A stretch of DNA of 64,000 nucleotides, from assembly GCF_000732925.1 (NCBI RefSeq), contig NZ_CP008953.1, positions 2,790,001 to 2,854,000 of the forward strand, written 5' to 3'. Below the pieces are notes generated by a model. It was not told the DNA's origin. It ran no database searches and worked only from the letters and a program-made list of their open reading frames with translations. This DNA is from Amycolatopsis japonica. Its GTDB lineage: Bacteria; Actinomycetota; Actinomycetes; Mycobacteriales; Pseudonocardiaceae. Position 1 is the first letter of the stretch, and each line of letters starts with the position of its first letter. This document shows positions 25,168-33,432 of the stretch, one piece after another. The translations under genes were made by a program, and so were the position numbers.

Positions 25168-28100
25168 ATGAGCAGAGTTGCGCAATCCCTGAGTTGTTTG
25201 GCCGCAGTGGCCCTTCTCGGGCTTTCCCCGGTCGCCGCCCACGCCGACCCGGCCGCGGCGGCGTCCGGGAAGCTGGGCGATTTGACCGGGATCTCGACCG
25301 AAGGCCCCACCGTCACGCTGAAATCGGGAAGCGCCGCGGTGCGGGTCGGCTTCCCGGCCGAAGGTGCCGTCCGGGTCTGGCTGGCGCCGGACGGCACGTT
25401 CACCGATCCCGCCGGGAGCAAGATCGTGCTGCCGCGCCCCGGTGCCCCGGTGACGCCCAAGACGGCCGACAAGGGGGACTACTGGGCGGTTTCCACGGCC
25501 AAGGCGACGTTGCGGGCGTACAAGCATCCGCTGCGCCTGGCGTTGTACGACGGCGCGGACCGCAAGCGGCTCTGGGAGGAGTCGGCGCCGCTGTCCTGGA
25601 CCGACAAGCAGACCACGCAGACCCTGGCGCGGACGGCGACCGAGCAGTTCGTCGGCGGCGGCGAGCAGAACGGCCGTTTCAGCCACCGGGGCCAGACCAT
25701 CCGGATCTTCGCCGACTACAACTGGAACGACGGCGGGGCCCCGAATTCGCAGCCGTTCTACGCCTCGACGGCGGGATACGGCGTGCTGCGCAACACCTTC
25801 GCGCAAGGCACCTACGCCTTCACCGAGCCGGTGCGCACCACACACGACGAACGCCGCTTCGACGCGACGTACGTCGTCGGCGACGGGCTCAAGGACGTCA
25901 TCACCGGCTACACCGATCTGGTCGGGAAGCCTTTCCTGCCACCGCTCTACGGGCTCGAACACGGTGACGCCGACTGCTACCTGCACAACGCCAACCGCGG
26001 GGAGCGCCACACGCTGGACGCGGTGAAGATCGCGGAGGGCTACACCGAGCACGGCATGCCCAACGGCTGGATGCTCGTCAACGACGGCTACGGCTGTGGC
26101 TACGAAAACCTCCAGCAGACGGGCGAAGGTCTGCGCAAGAACAACATGCAGCTGGGCCTGTGGACCGAGAACGGCGTGCCGAACCAGGTCGAAGAGGTCA
26201 AGGCAGGGGTGCGGGTCCGCAAACTCGACGTCGCGTGGGTCGGCCCGGGCTACCAGTTCGCGCTGGACGCCTGCGACACCGCGCACAAGGGCATCGAGGA
26301 CAACAGCGACGCGCGCGGCTTCGTCTGGACGCCGGTCAGCTGGGCCGGCGCGCAGCGTTGCGGCGTGCTGTGGAGCGGTGACCAGGCCGGTTCCTACGAC
26401 TACATCAAGTGGCAGATCCCGACCTACGCCGGTGCCACGACGTCGGGGATCGCGTACAACACCGGCGACATCGACGGCATCTTCGGCGGCAGCCCGCAGA
26501 CCTACGTCCGCGACCTGCAGTGGAAGGCCTTCCTGCCGGTCTCGATGACGATGGACGGCTGGGCCGCGTCGGACAAGCAGCCGTGGCGGTACGGCGAGCC
26601 GTACACCTCGATCAACCGCAAGTACCTGCTGCTCAAGGAGCGGCTGCTGCCCTACACCTACAGCCATTCGGTGGAGGCGCACAAGTCCGGTGTCGGCCAG
26701 GTGCGCCCGCTGGCGCTCGAATACCCCGACGACCCGAACGTGTGGGGCGAGCAGGCGAAGTACGAGTTCCTGTCCGGCAAGGACTTCCTCGTCGCGCCGG
26801 TGTACGAGAACTCCACCGTCCGCAACGGCATCTACCTGCCGAAGGGCACCTGGGTCGACTACTGGAGCGGCAAGACCTACACCGGTCCGACCACTGTGGA
26901 CGGTTACGACGCGCCGCTCGACACGCTGCCGTTGTTCGTCCGCGCCGGTGCCGTGGTGCCGATGTGGGCCGAGGGCACGAAGTCGTGGCAGACGCGGGAC
27001 AAGGGCGTGCTCGATCTCGACGTCTACCCGCAGGGCAAGGGTTCGTTCACGCTCACCGAGGACGACGGCGTGACCAGGGCGTACAAGAACGGCGACCAGG
27101 CGGAGCAGACCTTCACCGTGGACGCGCCGACGTCCGGGCTCGGCACGGTGACGGTCGGGATCGGGGCCAGTTCCGGTTCCTACGCCGGGAAACCCGCGTC
27201 GCGGAACTACCAGTTGACCGTCCACACGGGAAGCAAGCCCGCGACGGTACTGGCCGGGAATTCGGTCCTGCGCCAGTACGGCAGCAAGGCCGAACTGGAC
27301 GCGGCGCCGTCGGGCTGGTGGTTCGATCCGGCCACCGGCGGGGTCGCGCGGGTCAAGACCGGCAAGATCGGCGCCGGTGACCGTCAGGACGTCCGGTTGT
27401 TCGGCACGAGCGCGGTCGGCGGGATCTTCCCCGAGGACCGCGACGGCTCGGTCACCCTCTCCGTCCCGGCGGTCGCCGGTCCCGGGCAGACCGCGACGGG
27501 CACGCTGAGCTTCACCAACGGCACACCGCTGCCGGTCCGGGACGTCACGTTCTCCTTGCCCGCCACTGGCTTCCGTGCCGAGGTGCCTGCGGGCCCGCGG
27601 CTGGTGATGCCCGGCGCGACGGTGCGTGTGCCGGTGAAGGTGACGCCGGACGCTGGCATCAAACCGGACGACTACCAGCTCACCGCGTCGGCGTCGTACA
27701 AGGCGCGGCTCGGGGAGAACCGGGTCACCGACTCGGTGACGGTCACCGTCCCGCACGGTTCGCTGGCCGCAGCCTACGGCAACGTCGGCGTGACCGACGC
27801 GGCCCACGTCGCGGTGGGGGACATCGACGGCGGCGGCAGCAGTTTCCGGGCGGAGGGCCTCGCCGAGGCAGGGCTCAAACCGGGCGCGGGCTTCTCGGCG
27901 CTCGGTGCGCGGCTGACGTGGCCGCAAACCGGTTCGGGACAGAAGGACAACGTCCTCGCGTCCGGCCAGACCATCGCGGTGCGCGGTACCGGGGCGAAAC
28001 TCGTGCTGACCGGAACCGGTACCGGCACGGCGAAGGGCACGGTCGTCGTCCGCTATGCCGACGGCAGCACCAGCCAGGCCGAACTGGGCTTCCCCAACTG

Positions 28101-28302
28101 GTGCTGCGCCGACCCCGCTCAGTACGGCGCGACGACGGTGGCGACGGTGATGGGCAAGAACACCCGCACCGGGGCCGCGTATCCGACCACGCCGTACCGG
28201 GTGTTCGCGAACTCCGTGCCGCTGACCGCGGGCAAGGAGGTCGTCGCGGTGACCTTGCCGTCGAACAGCGCGATGCACGTTTTCGCGGCGGGCATCGGCT
28301 GA
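25168..28302 (+). CDS. Secreted GH31 glycosidase with NEW3 and NPCBM-like domains, likely alpha-N-acetylgalactosaminidase
   Basis: 1044 aa. ATG 25168 gives a Sec signal peptide (MSRVAQSLSCLAAVALLGLS, then PVAAHA); the open frame starts at 25117, inside the promoter. Residues about 30-660 are GH31: FVGGGEQNGRFSHRGQTI, a catalytic barrel with probable nucleophile Asp354 in RKLDVAWVG and probable acid/base Asp405 in LWSGDQAGSYDY, then FLPVSMTMDGW and the LPKGTWVDYWSGK wall. Residues about 770-860 look like a NEW3 domain and about 890-1044 an NPCBM-like carbohydrate-binding domain. The DVAW and GDQ variants are like those in GH31 enzymes acting on alpha-GalNAc, which fits the AgaS-type neighbours. 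Alpha-glucosidase or alpha-galactosidase activity is not excluded. Confidence 0.85.
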   Translation: MSRVAQSLSCLAAVALLGLSPVAAHADPAAAASGKLGDLTGISTEGPTVTLKSGSAAVRVGFPAEGAVRVWLAPDGTFTDPAGSKIVLPRPGAPVTPKTADKGDYWAVSTAKATLRAYKHPLRLALYDGADRKRLWEESAPLSWTDKQTTQTLARTATEQFVGGGEQNGRFSHRGQTIRIFADYNWNDGGAPNSQPFYASTAGYGVLRNTFAQGTYAFTEPVRTTHDERRFDATYVVGDGLKDVITGYTDLVGKPFLPPLYGLEHGDADCYLHNANRGERHTLDAVKIAEGYTEHGMPNGWMLVNDGYGCGYENLQQTGEGLRKNNMQLGLWTENGVPNQVEEVKAGVRVRKLDVAWVGPGYQFALDACDTAHKGIEDNSDARGFVWTPVSWAGAQRCGVLWSGDQAGSYDYIKWQIPTYAGATTSGIAYNTGDIDGIFGGSPQTYVRDLQWKAFLPVSMTMDGWAASDKQPWRYGEPYTSINRKYLLLKERLLPYTYSHSVEAHKSGVGQVRPLALEYPDDPNVWGEQAKYEFLSGKDFLVAPVYENSTVRNGIYLPKGTWVDYWSGKTYTGPTTVDGYDAPLDTLPLFVRAGAVVPMWAEGTKSWQTRDKGVLDLDVYPQGKGSFTLTEDDGVTRAYKNGDQAEQTFTVDAPTSGLGTVTVGIGASSGSYAGKPASRNYQLTVHTGSKPATVLAGNSVLRQYGSKAELDAAPSGWWFDPATGGVARVKTGKIGAGDRQDVRLFGTSAVGGIFPEDRDGSVTLSVPAVAGPGQTATGTLSFTNGTPLPVRDVTFSLPATGFRAEVPAGPRLVMPGATVRVPVKVTPDAGIKPDDYQLTASASYKARLGENRVTDSVTVTVPHGSLAAAYGNVGVTDAAHVAVGDIDGGGSSFRAEGLAEAGLKPGAGFSALGARLTWPQTGSGQKDNVLASGQTIAVRGTGAKLVLTGTGTGTAKGTVVVRYADGSTSQAELGFPNWCCADPAQYGATTVATVMGKNTRTGAAYPTTPYRVFANSVPLTAGKEVVAVTLPSNSAMHVFAAGIG

Positions 28303-28303
28303 G

Positions 28304-28945
28304 TCAGGCGGCCACGGGAGTCCACAAGGCATCGATGGCGCGCTCCGCCTCGGCCTGGCTCTCGTCGGCCAGCGGGATGAGGTCCGCCATCGCCGGGTTG
28401 ACCTTCGCCATGGTCAGCTCGGCGGTGACGAACCGCGGCTCGAGCCCGGTCAGCGAAAGACCGTGGGGGATCCAGGACTGCGCGTGGTCCCAGCCCTCGC
28501 GGGGCGTGCCCGCGCCGTATCCGCCGCCGCGGGCGGCGAGGACGATGAAATCGCGTCCGCCCAGGAGGCCTTCCCTGGTCTCCATGTCGATCGACAGCCC
28601 GGGTGCGATCAGGTGGTCCACCCAGGCCTTGACCGTGCTCGGCGGGCCGAAGTTGTACAGCGGCAGGCCCAGCACGATCGTGTCGGCCGCCTTGACCTCG
28701 TCGACGAGGTCCTTGATGAGCCGCCAGGCCGCGGCCTGCTCCGGCGTGTGCTGCTCCGGCGGCACCGTCCTGGCGACGTTGGTGACCGCGTCCAGATGCG
28801 GCAGCGGGTCGGTGCCCAGGTCGCGATAGGTGACGGTGCCTTCCGGATGCGCCGCACGCCAGGCCGCGGCCGCCCGCGCGGTGAGGCGACGGCTGGTCGA
28901 GTGCTCGCCCGTGATGCTGGAGTCGATGTGCAGCAGGTTCGTCAT
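28304..28945 (-). CDS. azoR: FMN-dependent NADH:quinone oxidoreductase / azoreductase
   Basis: 213 aa from ATG 28945; the open frame reaches 28981, but it would run into the operator. Flavodoxin-like fold: NLLHIDSSITGEHSTSRRL binds the FMN phosphate, LGLPLYNFGPPSTVKAWVDHLI and VLAARGGGYG are AzoR motifs. It reduces quinones and azo compounds by two electrons. Convergent with the GH31 gene (one base between the stops) and divergent from a MarR regulator, a common quinone-stress pairing. Confidence 0.9.
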   Translation of the reverse strand: MTNLLHIDSSITGEHSTSRRLTARAAAAWRAAHPEGTVTYRDLGTDPLPHLDAVTNVARTVPPEQHTPEQAAAWRLIKDLVDEVKAADTIVLGLPLYNFGPPSTVKAWVDHLIAPGLSIDMETREGLLGGRDFIVLAARGGGYGAGTPREGWDHAQSWIPHGLSLTGLEPRFVTAELTMAKVNPAMADLIPLADESQAEAERAIDALWTPVAA

Positions 28946-28966
28946 ACGTACCATCTTGCATAGATA

Positions 28967-29022
28967 GTTTGTGTAACGCAAACCATTGATGCTGTGGTGG
29001 TCATCATGTGGGAACGTACACT
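28967..29022. promoter_or_regulatory. MarR operator and leaderless marR promoter
   Basis: GTTTGTGTAACGCAAAC (28967-28983) is a near-perfect palindrome in the divergent region. A -10 box TACACT (29017-29022) lies 6 bases before the MarR GTG start, so that mRNA is likely leaderless. Confidence 0.65.
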
Positions 29023-29028
29023 TGACGA

Positions 29029-29508
29029 GTGTCCGAACTCCCGGTCGTGAACCAGCCCCCGCACCGCTGCGGCGCGCTGCTCGACCACGTCACCCGCCGC
29101 ATCCGGCTGCGCAGCGAGTCCGTCCTGGCCCCGCTCGGCCTGCGCCCCCGGCATCTCGTCGCGCTGACCGTGCTGCGGGACCTCGGCGGCTGTTCGCAGC
29201 AGGACCTCGCGAAGACGCTGGAGATGGACAGCACGAACGTCGTCGGGCTGCTGAACGACCTCGAATCCGCGAACCTCATCGAACGCAGGCGGTCACCGGA
29301 GGACCGGCGGCGGCATATCGTCGAACTCACCGACGTCGGTGCCAAGCAGCTCGTCAAGGCCGAGTTCGCCCTCGCCGGAGTCGAGGACGAGGTGCTCGGC
29401 GCGCTCGACAACGGCCAGCGCGAAACGCTGTACAACCTGCTGTACCAGGCGGCGGGTCACGCCGAAGCCGCCGCCTGCGTCGAATCCGTCCACATCGACG
29501 ACTGCTAG
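29029..29508 (+). CDS. MarR family regulator
   Basis: 159 aa from GTG. Winged helix: LGLRPRHLVALTVLRDLGGCSQQDLAKTLEMDSTNVVGLLNDLESANLIERRRSPEDRRRHIVELTD contains the DxRxR wing typical of MarR. Several cysteines (GGCSQQ, AACVES, DDC at the end) could respond to thiol or quinone stress, which is inference. It is divergent from the azoreductase gene and probably represses it. It overlaps the convergent DUF6506 gene by 4 bases. Confidence 0.88.
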   Translation: MSELPVVNQPPHRCGALLDHVTRRIRLRSESVLAPLGLRPRHLVALTVLRDLGGCSQQDLAKTLEMDSTNVVGLLNDLESANLIERRRSPEDRRRHIVELTDVGAKQLVKAEFALAGVEDEVLGALDNGQRETLYNLLYQAAGHAEAAACVESVHIDDC

Positions 29509-29798
29509 CCGAACAGGTCGTGAAGCTGCTCCGTGGCTTCAGCGCCGTACATGACGCTCCCGACCGGAACCTCGCTTCCCACGGCCTCGATCACGCGTGC
29601 CGTCCAAACAGGACCGAAGGCGCCGCACAGCTCGATCAGCTGCGCCCCTTCGTCGACCAGTCGCCGGGCCGCGGCGACGACCTGGTCCACGCGGCCGACC
29701 CCGATCAACACCGTCAGGCATTCCCCACTGTCCACACGGGACACGTCCCGCGCCGGGTCGCAGCCGTCGGCCAAATACACGAAACCCCACTGTCGCAT
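29505..29798 (-). CDS. DUF6506 family protein
   Basis: 97 aa from ATG 29798 with AGGAG upstream; the longer frame to 29858 has no ribosome site. The sequence (MRQWGFVYLADGCDPARD, CLTVLIGVGRVDQVVAAARRLVDEGAQLIELCGAFGP, VGSVMYG) is a compact alpha/beta protein of the DUF6506 type. The ELCGxFG motif is the most conserved part. Function unknown. Single gene, convergent with marR. Confidence 0.75.
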   Translation of the reverse strand: MRQWGFVYLADGCDPARDVSRVDSGECLTVLIGVGRVDQVVAAARRLVDEGAQLIELCGAFGPVWTARVIEAVGSEVPVGSVMYGAEATEQLHDLFG

Positions 29799-29874
29799 GA
29801 CGATTCTCCTTCGTTCTCGAACACCGTGAGGTAATCGCGAAACGAGGACGTCGTCCACGAGGCGGATCCGAACG

Positions 29875-29915
29875 GCCGTTCGCCGTCACCGAACAGGAGA
29901 GGTCGGGCGAACGGC
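29875..29915. terminator. 10-bp hairpin after LysR gene
   Basis: GCCGTTCGCC (29875-29884) pairs with GGCGAACGGC (29906-29915) across a 21-nt loop, downstream of the minus-strand LysR gene. The rest of 29799-29938 shows nothing else. Confidence 0.4.
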
Positions 29916-29938
29916 GCCGAAATCCGTTGTGGGCGCCG

Positions 29939-30760
29939 TCATACGAGCGCCGCGATCCGCTCCGAGGATTCGTGCGCCGGATCCCATACGAGCGCGTGCC
30001 GGACGACAGGCGCGTCCCGCAGCGGCAGCCGCCGCAGACCTTCGGCCGCTTCCTCCTCGGGGCGCAAGGCGACGACTTCGCCGCCGTACCGCAGTTCGGC
30101 GACGAACAGCGATCGCCGTGGCGGCCCGGAACGTACGCGAGCCGGCCGCCAGCCCGCCGCCGCGCAGTCCGCGAGCAGCGCGTCGTGATACCCCGGGGCC
30201 AGGTCCCGTTCGTACAGAAGGAGGTCCAGCCCGGCCAGGTCCTCCCAGCCCACGGAGTCCTGCCGGGCGAGCGGGTGGGTGTCCGCGACGAGCACCCCCA
30301 GCGGCCGCTCGCTCACGATGACCACGCGCAGGCCGTCCACGTTCTCCGGAAGGGCGAGCAGTCCGGCGTCGAGCGCGCCGCGGCGGAGGAGTTCGAGCTG
30401 CCGTGCCGCGGAGAGGTCGTCGATCTCCACCGCCTCCGCGTACAGGGCGGAAAGCACGACCGCCGGCGCGCCCGGCGTCACGCCGATGCGGAGCGGCCGG
30501 CCCACGGTGTCGCGGACGGCCCGCGCGCCGAGGTCGGCCTCCTCCAGCATCCGCCGGGCGTGCGGGAGCAGCGCCAGCGCGGCGGCGGTGGGTGTCATCC
30601 CGGCCTGGGTGCGGACGAACAGTGTCGCGTCCAGTTCCCGTTCCAACGCGATGATCTGCTGGCTGAGCGACGACGCCCGGATGCCGAGGCGCTCTGCCGC
30701 GCGGGTCAGATGCCCTTCCTCCACCACGGCGCACAGATATCGAAGACGTCGTAACTCCAC
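29939..30760 (-). CDS. LysR family transcriptional regulator
   Basis: 273 aa from GTG 30760. Helix-turn-helix: MELRRLRYLCAVVEEGHLTRAA, then LGIRASSLSQQIIALERELDATLF. Effector domain: PLRIGVTPGAPAVVLSALY, GLLALPENVDGLRVV. A -10-like TAATGT lies 6 bases before the start on the minus strand, so it may be leaderless. Only 38 bases separate it from the divergent GHKL protein gene, so the two promoters overlap and the regulator may control that gene. Confidence 0.88.
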   Translation of the reverse strand: MELRRLRYLCAVVEEGHLTRAAERLGIRASSLSQQIIALERELDATLFVRTQAGMTPTAAALALLPHARRMLEEADLGARAVRDTVGRPLRIGVTPGAPAVVLSALYAEAVEIDDLSAARQLELLRRGALDAGLLALPENVDGLRVVIVSERPLGVLVADTHPLARQDSVGWEDLAGLDLLLYERDLAPGYHDALLADCAAAGWRPARVRSGPPRRSLFVAELRYGGEVVALRPEEEAAEGLRRLPLRDAPVVRHALVWDPAHESSERIAALV

Positions 30761-30798
30761 AGCCGCACATTAGCCCCGGACCGGGCAGAATCGACGGG
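30761..30798. promoter_or_regulatory. 38-bp divergent region with two overlapping leaderless promoters
   Basis: On the minus strand TAATGT (30772-30767) is 6 bases before the LysR GTG. On the plus strand CAGAAT (30786-30791) is 7 bases before the GHKL gene GTG. There is no ribosome site for either gene. Confidence 0.5.
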
Positions 30799-31380
30799 GT
30801 GAGTGAATGGCGCAACACCACGCACGACTGGGCCGGTTCCGTGGATCTCGACCATCTGGCGCGCATCCGCCGGAACCCTGGGGAGTTCGCTCCCGACGGC
30901 GTTCCCCACCTCGTCCTCGAAGTGCTCGCCTATGCGGCGGAGGAGGCCGAAAGCACCGGCGGCGGGCATGCCGTCGTCACGGTCCATCCCGACGGCTCGA
31001 TCTCCGTGGCGGACGACGGGCGGGGCACCGACACCCGCGCCGACGGCCACGGCGGCTTCGTGAAGAAGCCGGTCATGTCGACCAAGGATCTGCGTTTCTT
31101 CGATTCTCCCGAGGTGCAACGGCTCCCGGACGGTCATCCGCGCCGCGGTGTGTCGGTCGTGGCCGCGCTGAGCGACTGGCTCGTGCACACCAACCGGCGT
31201 CGCAACGGTTCCTGGACCCAGCGTTACGAACGCGGCGTCCCGGTCACCGACCTGTCGCCGATCACCGACGACGGTACGACCGGCACGACGGTGCGTTTCC
31301 TGCCAGGGCAGGAGATCGGCCCCCTGCGACTGCCGGAGGCCGGCGACTGGCCTCACCTGAGCGTGGAGGTAGTCCGATGA
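30799..31380 (+). CDS. Orphan GyrB-like GHKL domain protein
   Basis: 193 aa from GTG. It aligns by eye with the N-terminal ATPase domain of DNA gyrase B: VDLDHLARIRRNPGEFAP, LVLEVLAYAAEEAE, VTVHPDGSISVADDGRGTDTR, KPVMSTKDLRFF, RRGVSVVAALSDWLVHTNRRRNGSWTQRYERGVPV, TGTTVRFLPG. The DDGRG motif is present. The EVxDNA motif reads EVLAYA, so the Asn that holds magnesium is replaced, and the glycine-rich lid is shortened to PRRGVSVV. There is no transducer, toprim or tail domain. It may bind a nucleotide or a partner but is unlikely to hydrolyse ATP as gyrase does. Coupled to the lipoprotein gene. Confidence 0.75.
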   Translation: MSEWRNTTHDWAGSVDLDHLARIRRNPGEFAPDGVPHLVLEVLAYAAEEAESTGGGHAVVTVHPDGSISVADDGRGTDTRADGHGGFVKKPVMSTKDLRFFDSPEVQRLPDGHPRRGVSVVAALSDWLVHTNRRRNGSWTQRYERGVPVTDLSPITDDGTTGTTVRFLPGQEIGPLRLPEAGDWPHLSVEVVR

Positions 31381-31910
31381 GAAAGCGCCTGACACTGGCG
31401 GCTTCGCTCCTGGTCCTGCTCGCCGGGTGCTCCACCGAGCAGGAGCAGCTGCCCGCCAAACCCGTCTACGACCTCCCCGCGCGGGAGGTCCGGCCGGACG
31501 AGACCGCGCTGCACCTGCCGCCCGCGCTCAACGGGGAGACCGAGTTCTCCCTCATCGGGCTGGCCGCCGGGTTGCCCAGCCTCACCGGCAGCCACGCCGA
31601 ATTCGAAGCGAAGGGGCAATTCGTCCGGCTCCGGCTGGTGGTCACGGGCAAGGGTCTGTCCGGCATCCTCTTCGACACCCGGCGCCAGCAGCTGATCACC
31701 GATTCCGGCGCGGTGATCGCGGTCGACAACCAGGCGATGACGATCAAACGGCAGCCGGACAAGTTCGAACTGGGACGCGGCGTGCGGGTCGAGTTCGATC
31801 TCTACTTCGACCTTCCCAAGGAAGCGAAACCCGTGCTGCTGCGGGCTTTCGGCGGTCCGACGCTGACCGACATGAAGAACCTCACGGGCACCGACATCAA
31901 GCTGGCATGA
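31377..31910 (+). CDS. Small lipoprotein, DUF4352-like
   Basis: 177 aa. MRKRLTLAASLLVLLAGC is a lipoprotein signal with lipobox LAGC. The mature part looks like an immunoglobulin-like beta sandwich of the DUF4352 kind: EFEAKGQFVRLRLVVTGKG, FDTRRQQLITDSGAVIAVDNQ, GVRVEFDLYFDLPKEAKPVLLRAFG. It is exported and anchored on the outer face. The start overlaps the GHKL gene stop (ATGA), with GGAGG upstream. The pairing of a cytoplasmic GHKL protein with a surface lipoprotein is unexplained. Confidence 0.8.
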   Translation: MRKRLTLAASLLVLLAGCSTEQEQLPAKPVYDLPAREVRPDETALHLPPALNGETEFSLIGLAAGLPSLTGSHAEFEAKGQFVRLRLVVTGKGLSGILFDTRRQQLITDSGAVIAVDNQAMTIKRQPDKFELGRGVRVEFDLYFDLPKEAKPVLLRAFGGPTLTDMKNLTGTDIKLA

Positions 31911-31912
31911 AA

Positions 31913-31942
31913 AGGGCCCCGCCGCGGAAACGACGGGGCCCT
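31913..31942. terminator. Hairpin between convergent genes
   Basis: AGGGCCCCG (31913-31921) pairs with CGGGGCCCT (31934-31942) with A-rich flanks on both sides; it can serve the lipoprotein gene and livF. Confidence 0.7.
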
Positions 31943-31955
31943 CCTCGAAAAGGCG

Positions 31956-32669
31956 TCAGACGCCCAGGTCGCCACCGAGATAGGCGGCCCGCACCTGCGG
32001 GTCGTCCAGCAGCTCGGCACCGCGGGCGCTCTTGACCACTTCGCCGGTCTCCAGCACGTACGCGCGGTCGGAGAGCTTCAGCGCCTGCTGCGCGTTCTGC
32101 TCCACCAGCAGGACCGTGGTCCCGCGCTTGTTGATCTCGCGGATGATGTCGAAGATCTGCGCGATCAGCATCGGCGCCAGGCCCATGGACGGCTCGTCGA
32201 GCAGCAGCACCTTGGGCTTGGTCATCAGCGCGCGGCCGATGGCGATCATCTGCTGCTCGCCACCGGACATCGTGCCGCCGAACTGGGTCTTGCGCTCGTT
32301 CAGCCGCGGGAACAGCTCGTAGACCTCGGCGAGGTCGGCCTTCAGATCGTCCTTGCGGGTGTAGGCACCCATCAGGAGGTTCTCCTGCACCGTCATGCCG
32401 GGGAACACACCCCGGCCTTCCGGTGACTGGCCGATCCCGAGCTCGACCCGTTTGTGGCCGGGCGTCTTCGAGATGTCCTTGCCGTCGAAGAGGATCCGGC
32501 CGCTGGTCAGCGGACGCAGCCCCGAGATCGTCTTCAGCGTCGTGGTCTTGCCGGCACCGTTGGCCCCGATGAGCGAAACGATCTCGCCCTCGCCGACCTC
32601 GATGCTCATTCCCTTGAGCGCGGCGATCTTCCCGTAGTGGACGTTGATGTCCTGAACCTCAAGAAGCAT
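31956..32669 (-). CDS. livF: Branched-chain amino-acid ABC transporter ATPase LivF
   Basis: 237 aa. Motifs: Walker A GANGAGKTT, Q-loop/RGVFPGMTVQENL, signature MSGGEQQMIAIGRAL, Walker B VLLLDEPSMGL and the H-loop LLVEQN, where LVEQN is characteristic of LivF. Last gene of the livHMGF operon; it overlaps livG by 11 bases. Confidence 0.95.
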   Translation of the reverse strand: MLLEVQDINVHYGKIAALKGMSIEVGEGEIVSLIGANGAGKTTTLKTISGLRPLTSGRILFDGKDISKTPGHKRVELGIGQSPEGRGVFPGMTVQENLLMGAYTRKDDLKADLAEVYELFPRLNERKTQFGGTMSGGEQQMIAIGRALMTKPKVLLLDEPSMGLAPMLIAQIFDIIREINKRGTTVLLVEQNAQQALKLSDRAYVLETGEVVKSARGAELLDDPQVRAAYLGGDLGV

Positions 32670-33432
32670 CTTCCGCCACCCCCAGGTAAGCCTCGATCAC
32701 CTTCTGGTTGTTCTGCACCTCGTGGGGGAGCCCTTCTGCGATCTTCTGGCCGAAGTCGAGCACGGCCAGCCGGTCGGCGATCTGCATGACCAGGCCCATG
32801 TCGTGCTCGATGAGCAGTACGGTGCGGCCGTCGTCGCGGATCTTGCGGATCAGTTGCTGCAGCGAGTTCTTCTCCGCCGGGTTCATGCCGGCGGCGGGCT
32901 CGTCGAGCAGCAGCAGCTTCGGGTCGGTCGCGAGCGCACGCGCGATCTCCAGACGGCGCTGATCGCCGTAGGAGAGGTTCTTCGCGGTGTGGTGCTCCAC
33001 CCGGCCGATGCCGACGAAGTCCAGCAGTTCCCTCGCCAGCTCGCGGCCCCGCTTCTCCTCCTTGCGGTGGACGGGCAGGCCCAGCGTCGCCGAGATCGCG
33101 CCGGTCTTGTGGTGCGAGTCCGCACCGACCATCACGTTCTCGAGTGCCGACATGTTGTGGAACAGCCGGATGTTCTGGAACGTCCTGGCGATCCCGGCCT
33201 GGTTGATCTTGAACCGCTTCATCCCGTCGACCCGGGTGTCGCCGAAGCGCACCTGGCCTTCGGTCGGCTTGTAGACACCGGTGATCACGTTGAAGACCGT
33301 GGTCTTCCCGGCGCCGTTCGGGCCGATGAGCGCGAAGATCTCACCCTGGTCGATGGTGAGGTTGACTTCCTTCAACGCCGTGACGCCGCCGAAGCGCATC
33401 GTCACGTTGTCGAATGTGAGCAGTGCGCTCAT
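32659..33432 (-). CDS. livG: Branched-chain amino-acid ABC transporter ATPase LivG
   Basis: 257 aa from ATG 33432; the open frame runs further but only as a shadow of livM. Motifs: ALIGPNGAGKTTVFNVITG, FQNIRLFHNMSALENV, LSYGDQRRLEIARAL, LLLLDEPAAGMNP and LLIEHDM. The YGDQRR signature variant and the long inserted segment after the Q-loop are normal for LivG. Overlaps livM by 4 bases. Confidence 0.95.
   Translation of the reverse strand: MSALLTFDNVTMRFGGVTALKEVNLTIDQGEIFALIGPNGAGKTTVFNVITGVYKPTEGQVRFGDTRVDGMKRFKINQAGIARTFQNIRLFHNMSALENVMVGADSHHKTGAISATLGLPVHRKEEKRGRELARELLDFVGIGRVEHHTAKNLSYGDQRRLEIARALATDPKLLLLDEPAAGMNPAEKNSLQQLIRKIRDDGRTVLLIEHDMGLVMQIADRLAVLDFGQKIAEGLPHEVQNNQKVIEAYLGVAEDAS

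Noticed and set aside
15071..28302. Sulfoquinovose catabolic locus
   Set aside because: GH31, isomerase, PfkB kinase and aldolase also occur there, but the GH31 here is large, secreted and carries NEW3 and NPCBM-like domains, and the isomerase is an AgaS-type SIS protein.
25135..28332. 1065-codon frame antisense to GH31
   Set aside because: It mirrors the GH31 gene in very GC-rich DNA; its His/Arg/Val-rich text has no domain and no ribosome site.
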